From the NCBI GenBank assembly GCA_937944945.1, contig CALEBD010000298.1:1-5383 (forward strand): a DNA stretch of 5,383 nucleotides, given 5' to 3'. The position numbers were made by a program, and so were the translations under genes. Below, in pieces: positions 1 to 4,561 of this stretch; position 1 is the stretch's first letter, and every line of letters starts with the position of its first letter. The stretch comes from an uncultured Clostridium sp. Its GTDB lineage: Bacteria; Bacillota; Clostridia; Peptostreptococcales; Peptostreptococcaceae. Below the pieces are notes generated by a model, which did no database searches, was not told where the DNA came from, and was given only the letters and a program-made list of their open reading frames with translations.

Positions 1-183
1 GATTTTGAAAATTGTAAAAAGAATAAATCTGAATATGGTATTTATAGAATACATGTGAAATATACTTTACCTGAAACAGGTGGAACAGGAATTTATTGGT
101 ATATGGCAGGTGGTATGTTGCTTATGATGGTAGCAGCAGTTGCTATATATAGAAAAAGGTATTATGAGTATATGAACAAATAG
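1..183 (+). CDS. C-terminus of LPXTG-anchored surface protein (partial, 5' end outside window)
   Basis: Frame 1 is open from the window edge to a TAG stop at 181-183, giving 60 residues. Residues 23-27 are LPETG, followed by GTG, a hydrophobic stretch of about 20 residues (roughly 31-50) and a positive tail (RKR at 51-53, final K). This is the complete tripartite sortase A-type cell-wall sorting signal. In the known family, sortase cleaves between T and G and joins the protein to peptidoglycan of Gram-positive bacteria; the LPETGGTG form is typical of pilins and collagen-binding-type adhesins of Firmicutes. The adhesive part lies outside the window, so the specific function cannot be named. 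The gene converges on the minus-strand phage-like cluster, with stop codons 9 bases apart. A Gram-positive anchor signal is out of place beside genes with Bacteroidetes-like start regions, so a recombination or assembly junction is possible. Confidence 0.85.
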   Translation, partial: DFENCKKNKSEYGIYRIHVKYTLPETGGTGIYWYMAGGMLLMMVAAVAIYRKRYYEYMNK

Positions 184-205
184 TTTTCCTATTTATTCAT
201 AACTC
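166..205. repeat. Inverted repeat spanning the convergent gene ends; possible weak terminator
   Basis: Bases 171-183 and 189-201 form a 13-bp inverted repeat around a 5-base loop (184-188), with a single C-A mismatch (177/195). After one bulged A at 170, four more pairs (166-169 with 202-205) extend it to 17 bp. In minus-strand RNA the mismatch becomes a G-U wobble. The left arm is the end of the LPXTG gene and the right arm the end of the minus-strand 27-codon ORF. It is AT-rich. The + side is followed by TTATATATT and the minus side has a run of five T only about 10 bases further on, so terminator activity is uncertain. Confidence 0.6.
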
Positions 206-276
206 TTATATATTACTTCTGGCTTTGATTTTAATTTCTTATATCTTTCACAATATTCTATGTAGCTTCTATTCAT
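193..276 (-). CDS. Possible 27-aa micropeptide, translationally coupled
   Basis: A 28-codon frame runs from ATG (276-274) to TAA (195-193). Its start overlaps the TGA of the upstream membrane-protein gene as ATGA, a common sign of translational coupling in phage operons. The product begins MNRSYIEYCERY and is rich in Lys, Tyr and Glu; it has no membrane segment or recognisable motif. It could be a genuine small phage protein, or the truncated start of a longer gene cut at the junction with the LPXTG fragment. It could also be chance, since short AT-rich frames are common. I do not recognise it, and the four-base overlap is the only positive evidence. Confidence 0.35.
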   Translation of the reverse strand: MNRSYIEYCERYKKLKSKPEVIYKSYE

Positions 277-575
277 CTCAACCCGTATAATTTCAGAATT
301 ATCTTCATACCATATATATAATATATTGCATCTTCAAATCCAGATGGCCTTCTATACTTGACTTTCCTCCAAATAGGGATAATACCTAATAAGTAATTAG
401 TTACCATCTTACAATAATATCGGCCATCACTATCAAGGTAAATCTTATACTTGTTGTATTTGTTATTATGAATAAGGCTATTTGAAGAGTCTGTTATATT
501 GCATAACCAGGTAATTACAATAAGTGTAATAAATGAAAGTAATACCACTGATATAACCCAAATTAAAGGTGCCAT
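273..575 (-). CDS. Small single-pass membrane protein, unknown function
   Basis: The product is 100 residues from ATG at 575-573, three bases after the primase stop, so it is almost certainly cotranscribed with the primase. Residues about 4-25 form one strongly hydrophobic helix with no positive residue before it. The remaining 75 residues are polar and basic (KKYKIYLD-like stretch, RKVKYRR around 70-76). By the positive-inside rule the tail would be cytoplasmic and the short N-terminus outside. The segment from GRYY (51-54) through PIWRKVKYRR to FEDAIYYI (80-87) has the look of the small soluble domain found in many short phage proteins (aromatic strand, W-x-x-V, then an 'EDA..I' helix), but I cannot name a family. 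No SD precedes the start. A membrane-tethering or host-takeover role is speculation. Confidence 0.75.
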   Translation of the reverse strand: MAPLIWVISVVLLSFITLIVITWLCNITDSSNSLIHNNKYNKYKIYLDSDGRYYCKMVTNYLLGIIPIWRKVKYRRPSGFEDAIYYIYGMKIILKLYGLR

Positions 576-578
576 AGT

Positions 579-1532
579 TTATAATTTTAGTTCTGATTTT
601 ATAGTTAAAAGTTCTTGATAAGTCTGATATGTCGTCTTTCGTACATATTCTAAAGTCTTTCTCTTACCCAAAGAATTCACATCTTCATTATCTGGTAAGA
701 ATACCACCTTTACCTTTTTGAAGGGTACTAATTTGAAAGCTATGTCTAATGCCTTATCCTTAGCATCGGGATCAATTAATATAATAAACTTCTCTACTGG
801 GCTTTTAATGAATTTATTTACTTGATATCTGCTGATACTTTTACCTCCAGTGGCAATCCCATTTTCTCCGATAGTCTCTGCATTAATTGCACCCTCACAA
901 ATATAAACGGTTTTGTATATTTCTAGAGCATCTGCATTATAAATAATAAAACTCTTTCCCAAACCAGTTACATCTACTTCTGGATTGTTATATTTGGGGC
1001 CAGCGCCCATATATAATCTGGCATTGAAATATGTTAATTGCCCATGCTCTGTAAATGGGATAATTATATAACCCAGGTACTTACCTTCATTGCAATATCC
1101 CCATCCCTTTCTGGCCAATTCATCTATATTGAATCCCCTTCTCTTTAAGTAATTTCTGGCTGACTTAGCCAATACGGAATTACCCATAGATATATTCCTG
1201 AATCCATCTGGGAGAAAAAATTCCTTCTTACCTTTTAATTCAACCTTCTCTTCTTTGAATACATATCCAGAATAATCACCAGATTCAAGTATATGCAATA
1301 CTTCTTGAAAACTATCGATATTCTCTAGATACATGATTAATCCAATAGGGGAGGGATGTTCTCCACATCGGAAACAATTGCACCTATTACTTGAAAGGTT
1401 AATACCAAACTTCTTTTCTCTTCCACAGTATGGACAGTTTGATTTCATCCATGAATTTCTATAGTCGTAGGCTCCAATCTTCCTAATGAAGTATTGGTGC
1501 ATCTTACCTTTGATATTGCTGTTAAGTTTCAT
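579..1532 (-). CDS. DnaG-type phage primase (zinc-binding plus Toprim domains)
   Basis: The protein is 317 residues long and would synthesise RNA primers for the replication fork. The N-terminal zinc module has paired knuckles CPYC (33-36) and CFRCG (53-57), a C4 arrangement as in T7-type primases rather than the CHC2 order of bacterial DnaG. The middle (about 150-200) carries the DnaG core pattern GYIIIPF, then NARLY, then GPKYNNPE. The Toprim fold follows: ICEGAINAE with catalytic Glu213, the DPD metal site at Asp254/Asp256, and LPDNEDVN at 279-286. It ends soon after, so the C-terminal helicase-interaction domain of bacterial DnaG is absent or reduced to a short tail. I chose ATG at 1532. 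The upstream TTG at 1544 lies inside the terminator T-tract and would add only MFTY. No SD is present. The helicase gene upstream is its natural partner. Confidence 0.93.
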   Translation of the reverse strand: MKLNSNIKGKMHQYFIRKIGAYDYRNSWMKSNCPYCGREKKFGINLSSNRCNCFRCGEHPSPIGLIMYLENIDSFQEVLHILESGDYSGYVFKEEKVELKGKKEFFLPDGFRNISMGNSVLAKSARNYLKRRGFNIDELARKGWGYCNEGKYLGYIIIPFTEHGQLTYFNARLYMGAGPKYNNPEVDVTGLGKSFIIYNADALEIYKTVYICEGAINAETIGENGIATGGKSISRYQVNKFIKSPVEKFIILIDPDAKDKALDIAFKLVPFKKVKVVFLPDNEDVNSLGKRKTLEYVRKTTYQTYQELLTIKSELKL

Positions 1533-1541
1533 ATAAGTAAA

Positions 1542-1549
1542 CAAAAATA
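1542..1549 (-). promoter_or_regulatory. Possible Bacteroidetes -7 box (TATTTTTG) for primase
   Basis: Read on the minus strand, these bases are TATTTTTG, an exact match to TAnnTTTG, ending nine bases before the primase ATG. They are also the T-tract of the preceding terminator. No TTTG -33 box is visible at about 20 bases upstream, where the GC-rich hairpin lies. If used, the transcript would start within a few bases of ATG and be nearly leaderless. The match may simply be a by-product of the terminator. Confidence 0.25.
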
Positions 1550-1575
1550 CCCGACCATGTTATCCATAGCCGGGT
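1543..1575 (-). terminator. Rho-independent terminator, minus strand, before primase
   Basis: Bases 1565-1575 and 1549-1559 pair as an 11-bp stem around a 5-base loop. On the minus strand the stem starts ACCCGGCTATG and closes with CATGGTCGGGT, then runs into ATTTTTGTTT. Two positions that would be A-C mismatches in + strand RNA are G-U wobbles in minus-strand RNA, so the element is built for minus transcription. It starts 5 bases after the stop of the 122-aa gene and ends about 10 bases before the primase ATG. It therefore ends or attenuates the helicase transcript before the primase. Confidence 0.82.
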
Positions 1576-1580
1576 GATTA

Positions 1581-1949
1581 TTACTTAATTGGTAATTTCT
1601 TACAGAACTCTGGTACTAAGTAATACATAATATAACCTCTCCTTATTTTATATAGTTCCATTTGAGCTTCGTCTAATCTAATAAAATTAGTAGGAAATGG
1701 AATACAGTATTCATCTTGGCTTTGATTATAATCTGCTTTCCTTACAAATGTACTACCATTGGGAATACACATCTTAAATGTGATAGAAGCTTTTGGATGA
1801 TTTACATGAACCCACGGTTTAGTAAAATATCCAAGGGCATTGTCCTCATTTATTGGGCATACTACCTCATATCTATTACCAACTTGTCTTCTTAAGCATA
1901 TCTCTTTAGAAGCTCTCCTACGGAATATCTTTAGCAATCTGATATCCAT
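1581..1949 (-). CDS. Conserved-looking hypothetical protein, 122 aa
   Basis: I do not recognise this protein. It is 122 residues, starts at ATG 1949-1947 only two bases after the stop of the zinc-ribbon gene, and has no SD, so it is probably translated from the same mRNA as helicase and zinc ribbon. The N-terminus is strongly basic (KIFRRR at 7-12, RLRRQ-like cluster at 20-22), which would suit a nucleic-acid contact. The centre alternates short hydrophobic and polar stretches (YEVVCPI, PWVHVNHP, ITFKMCIP), suggesting a small beta-rich fold. The C-terminal third looks helical (LDEAQMELYKIRRGYIMYYLV). Four cysteines (18, 31, 61, 82) plus Cys116 are spread out without CxxC spacing, so a zinc site is not evident. 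It lies between replication genes and just before a terminator, making it the last gene of that transcription unit. Confidence 0.8.
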   Translation of the reverse strand: MDIRLLKIFRRRASKEICLRRQVGNRYEVVCPINEDNALGYFTKPWVHVNHPKASITFKMCIPNGSTFVRKADYNQSQDEYCIPFPTNFIRLDEAQMELYKIRRGYIMYYLVPEFCKKLPIK

Positions 1950-1951
1950 GA

Positions 1952-2164
1952 TTACATATGTTCTACAGTATGAAACTCATTGAGATGAAGTATACTATGA
2001 CATTGAGGACATATAATACTCTCTTCTCCAAAATGTCCCTGACCATAAGATAAATCTAAGAATACTTCATTTGGAAAACAGGCTATTAGCTTTTTACATT
2101 TGGGACAGGAAGTAACCTTTTCTCCAAACTTGGCCAAATCCATAGAATCAATAATACGTGCCAT
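1952..2164 (-). CDS. Small zinc-ribbon protein, 70 aa
   Basis: The product is 70 residues with two zinc knuckles, CPKC at 20-23 and CPQC at 52-55, separated by 28 residues. This is the four-cysteine pattern of a zinc ribbon, probably folding around one Zn2+. An extra Cys29 and several His (44, 56, 60, 65, 69) are present but not needed for the pattern. Zinc ribbons of this size in phages serve as DNA- or RNA-binding or protein-docking modules; no specific family is recognised. The ATG at 2164-2162 is 33 bases after the helicase stop, and the next gene begins two bases after its own stop. It is therefore inside a helicase - zinc ribbon - 122-aa operon. A replisome or transcription accessory role is inferred only from that position. 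The start lacks an SD and sits in an AT-rich leader. Confidence 0.85.
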   Translation of the reverse strand: MARIIDSMDLAKFGEKVTSCPKCKKLIACFPNEVFLDLSYGQGHFGEESIICPQCHSILHLNEFHTVEHM

Positions 2165-2197
2165 ACAACTTTAATTATTAAGGTTTATAATGTGTTA

Positions 2198-3664
2198 CTA
2201 AATATCACCAGTGGTTTTACTCCTCTTTTCAGAGTTTGCATTGGGATTACTTACCTTCTTTTTCTTTTTAAGCATATCATCTACTTGTCTACCCATGGAC
2301 TCATCATATTTAGCTCTGGCTTCTCTTGAGAACTCTTTCATACGTTGTCTTTCTGGATCCATATTGAACATAACTCTACCGGTTGGAACTCCATCTCGTT
2401 GAACTACAACTTCCATTCTCATTATATTATGTTCTTCTTCATCGGGTGTAGAATTTAACCCCATTACGCATTTTGCATTTCTTATGATAGAAATAGCAGA
2501 AGCAATATCATTATCCTCGTATCTTGTTTCTTGATGCTTAGCGCCTTCTCTGGTAACATGTTGGGCAGTCCATATTGCATCTAGCCCAAGTTCATCACCC
2601 ATATTATCTATATCAATATATACGTTGTTAATACGTTCTACATCATCCTTATCTCTGGAAATAGAAGCTAACTTTGCAGCATAGTCAATCATGATGACAT
2701 GCACCTTTATACCTTTCTCTGATTCTAACTTCCTGACTAGATTCTTGATAGTATTACAATCGGCAATGGTTGCTGGTACACGCTCAACTATAAACTCTAC
2801 ACCAAGACGTTTATATTTACGCATGTGTCTTTGCTCCATCTTATCATAATCACCAGTTAACATCTCTCTCTTAGTTTTGTTGAGAGTAGATTGGATCATA
2901 CGATCCATTAACTGGTTCTTACCATTCTCAGTATCAATATATAATACGTTCTTCCTCATTGCCAAGTATCCCCTTGCTATATTTATAAGTGCAAAGGTCT
3001 TTCTCCGTTTGGGTCGATCAATCAACACAAATAAAGAATTCTTAGGATACCCATCCCCATTACCCAACTTATTCAATTGCCAAAATGGAGTAGGAACTAC
3101 ATCCGGATCAACCTTTCTCATAAGTTGACGCATTGCAGTTCCACTAACCATTAACAATGGTTCATCCTTCTTTTGTGGCTTTGAATTTTGAAGGATCTTG
3201 GTTAGCTTTGATTGGTATGTTTCATATGAGTTATAATCTGAGAAATCCATACTCTCATTCAAAGCCTTTAATTCTATATAGGCAATGAACTTATGTATGT
3301 TTTCCAAAACTATATCTACATCCTTTAATGGCTTGTTATACAGTTCATATATTAACTTATGAATATTGGGGATATCTTCCTTTGTAACCAAATCTGTATA
3401 ATCCTTGCCTTCCAATAAAGTCTTTACCTGTTCTATCATCAAAACTTCACTGGGGATTCTCTGATACTTCTTAACAAATTTGATCAAGGCTTCTACTAAG
3501 ATAGAATGTTCTATCAGAGTAAAATACCCAGGCTTTATCTTTGAGATATATAAAAGAGATTCCTTGCCTTGTATCAGAAACCTTAATACTTCTAATTGAA
3601 ACTCTATGGAAAAAGTGAATTTATCACATGAGTTTAACCTCTTCTTTACCTTGTTTTGTTTCAT
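2198..3664 (-). CDS. Replicative DNA helicase, DnaB-like (SF4)
   Basis: The protein has 488 residues, close to the usual DnaB size, and would unwind the fork as a hexameric ring. Residues about 15-85 fit the helical DnaB N-terminal domain (FSIEFQLEVLRFL, then IEHSILVEAL). A linker follows to the RecA-like core from about 190. The core contains the Walker A region at 216-223 (DRPKRRKT), an acidic motif LYIDTEN with candidate catalytic Glu246, Walker B VIMIDY with Asp327, the sensor motif TAQHVTREG with Gln368, and the Arg-finger motif QRDGVPTG with Arg423. The Walker A is odd: the Gly before Lys222 is Arg221 and the first Gly position is Asp216, while Lys and Thr remain. The last 25 residues are a basic, probably disordered tail with KKKKK at 466-470. 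ATG at 3664 has no SD. It heads the minus-strand operon and is divergent from the sigma-like gene. Confidence 0.93.
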   Translation of the reverse strand: MKQNKVKKRLNSCDKFTFSIEFQLEVLRFLIQGKESLLYISKIKPGYFTLIEHSILVEALIKFVKKYQRIPSEVLMIEQVKTLLEGKDYTDLVTKEDIPNIHKLIYELYNKPLKDVDIVLENIHKFIAYIELKALNESMDFSDYNSYETYQSKLTKILQNSKPQKKDEPLLMVSGTAMRQLMRKVDPDVVPTPFWQLNKLGNGDGYPKNSLFVLIDRPKRRKTFALINIARGYLAMRKNVLYIDTENGKNQLMDRMIQSTLNKTKREMLTGDYDKMEQRHMRKYKRLGVEFIVERVPATIADCNTIKNLVRKLESEKGIKVHVIMIDYAAKLASISRDKDDVERINNVYIDIDNMGDELGLDAIWTAQHVTREGAKHQETRYEDNDIASAISIIRNAKCVMGLNSTPDEEEHNIMRMEVVVQRDGVPTGRVMFNMDPERQRMKEFSREARAKYDESMGRQVDDMLKKKKKVSNPNANSEKRSKTTGDI

Positions 3665-3833
3665 ATATTATATAATATTCAGGATGTATTATCAATAGTA
3701 TCTGCTAGATGATATAGTTCATGAAGCTCATCTTTGAACTAACTTCAACACAAACGGTGAAATAATTTTTATAAATTCATACAAGTTGTTACTTATTATA
3801 TTATATTTGCATTGTTAAAAAATCTTTACTACT
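3665..3833. promoter_or_regulatory. Divergent intergenic control region with dyads
   Basis: This 169-bp AT-rich gap must contain the start signals for both the helicase (minus) and the sigma-like gene (plus). It holds two overlapping dyads. TAGTTCA (3715-3721) pairs with TGAACTA (3735-3741), and TTGAA (3734-3738) pairs with TTCAA (3744-3748) over a 5-base spacer. These could be operator half-sites or RNA hairpins in either leader. No convincing minus-strand -33/-7 pair was found for the helicase; the nearest, TACTATTG read on the minus strand, has one mismatch. Its place next to replication genes also allows an origin, but no iterons are visible. Confidence 0.4.
3802..3809 (+). promoter_or_regulatory. 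Bacteroidetes-type -7 box TATATTTG for sigma-like gene
   Basis: TATATTTG is an exact TAnnTTTG match ending 24 bases before the ATG at 3834, giving a predicted start near 3815 and a leader of about 20 bases. A TTTG -33 element at the usual 19-21 base spacing is absent; the only TTG upstream (3786-3788) is 13 bases away, which is too close. It is a good half-promoter, and may depend on an activator or another sigma factor. Confidence 0.5.
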
Positions 3834-4481
3834 ATGAAGGGCAATAACGGAAGTGAACTACATCGGTTAACAGAATTAAAACCTTATGATGAGGATTTGT
3901 TTAATAGGTTGTATAAAACCTGTAAACCATTAATCCGCAGATTAGTAAGGGGAATAGATTCTAGAAGATTTAATGTTACACCAGATATAATCAACTCTTT
4001 TTTCTGGGATAAGTTCTTGTATGTATTCAATAAATATCAAAGTGAGTATGATGAAGAAAGATTAAAGGCCACTCTTTTATCTTCCCTTCAAACTTTCAAG
4101 AGTAAGTTATTGCGTAATGCCTATACTAAACAGGCAGAGTTTAATCAGGAGTTAACTTCATTTGAAGTCTTATTTGATAATAACAAGGAATTACTTGATG
4201 ACTCAGGAGAAACTCGTATCAAGGAAGAACAATCACAAAGATTCCATGAATACATGAAAGAACATCTTACACCTGATGAGTATTTGGTTATGAAGATACA
4301 GCTTGAACCCCCCAAATGGTTTGAGTCAAGAATAAAGGAATCACACGGTAAGTTATCTATCCTTCACTTGATTGATTACTTTGAGTTGCCAAGAGATAAA
4401 TTTGCAGTAAATATGTTTTCTCACATGAGAAAGAACATACAAAAAACTTTAGAACAAGCTGCTGTAGATCTTAGACAATAA
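3834..4481 (+). CDS. Putative divergent phage sigma-factor-like protein
   Basis: The protein has 215 residues from ATG 3834-3836 to TAA 4479-4481. Residues about 20-100 are helical and resemble sigma-70 region 2: ITPDIINSFFWDKFLYVF-type helix with acidic and aromatic residues, then NKYQSEYDEERLKATLLSSL followed by a basic helix, matching the order of the core-binding and -10 recognition helices in ECF-like factors. A negatively charged linker follows (about 110-140). LTPDEYLVMKI (145-155) resembles the start of region 4, and LSILHLIDYFELPRDKFAVNMF (174-195, with the helix and turn inside it) resembles its helix-turn-helix. The length fits ECF sigma factors. Identity is weak and seen by eye only, so an unrelated helical phage protein remains possible. 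It is divergent from the helicase and has no SD. Its stop overlaps the T-run of the opposing gene's terminator. Confidence 0.75.
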   Translation: MKGNNGSELHRLTELKPYDEDLFNRLYKTCKPLIRRLVRGIDSRRFNVTPDIINSFFWDKFLYVFNKYQSEYDEERLKATLLSSLQTFKSKLLRNAYTKQAEFNQELTSFEVLFDNNKELLDDSGETRIKEEQSQRFHEYMKEHLTPDEYLVMKIQLEPPKWFESRIKESHGKLSILHLIDYFELPRDKFAVNMFSHMRKNIQKTLEQAAVDLRQ

Positions 4482-4519
4482 AAAAGCCAGAGCAGGATTA
4501 AACATAATCCCACTCCGGC
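4480..4519 (-). terminator. Rho-independent terminator for the virion-like gene
   Basis: Bases 4505-4519 and 4486-4500 form a 15-bp stem around a 4-base loop (4501-4504), followed on the minus strand by six T (4485-4480). Three positions that would be A-C mismatches in + strand RNA (4489/4516, 4493/4512, 4494/4511) are G-U wobbles in minus-strand RNA, so it is fully paired only in that direction. It starts about 40 bases after the TAG of the minus-strand gene, and its T-run overlaps the stop codon of the + strand gene. No T-run follows on the + side. Confidence 0.9.
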
Positions 4520-4561
4520 CCCACTTAACCAACTCAACTATGGCTTGTGTTTAATATGTAT

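Noticed and set aside
1533..1544. Primase start at TTG 1544
   Set aside because: The codon lies inside the terminator T-tract and adds only four residues before a normal ATG at 1532.
2211..2402. 63-aa + strand open frame antisense to helicase
   Set aside because: It lies wholly inside the well-supported helicase gene and has a low-complexity hydrophobic product that mirrors the helicase's basic, Ser/Lys-rich tail; no start signal.
2877..3128. 83-aa + strand open frame antisense to helicase core
   Set aside because: It is antisense to the Walker A region of the helicase and has no domain or upstream signal; a shadow frame.
3687..3710. Minus-strand TACTATTG as a helicase -7 box
   Set aside because: It has one mismatch to TAnnTTTG and no TTTG about 20 bases upstream; not enough to call a promoter.
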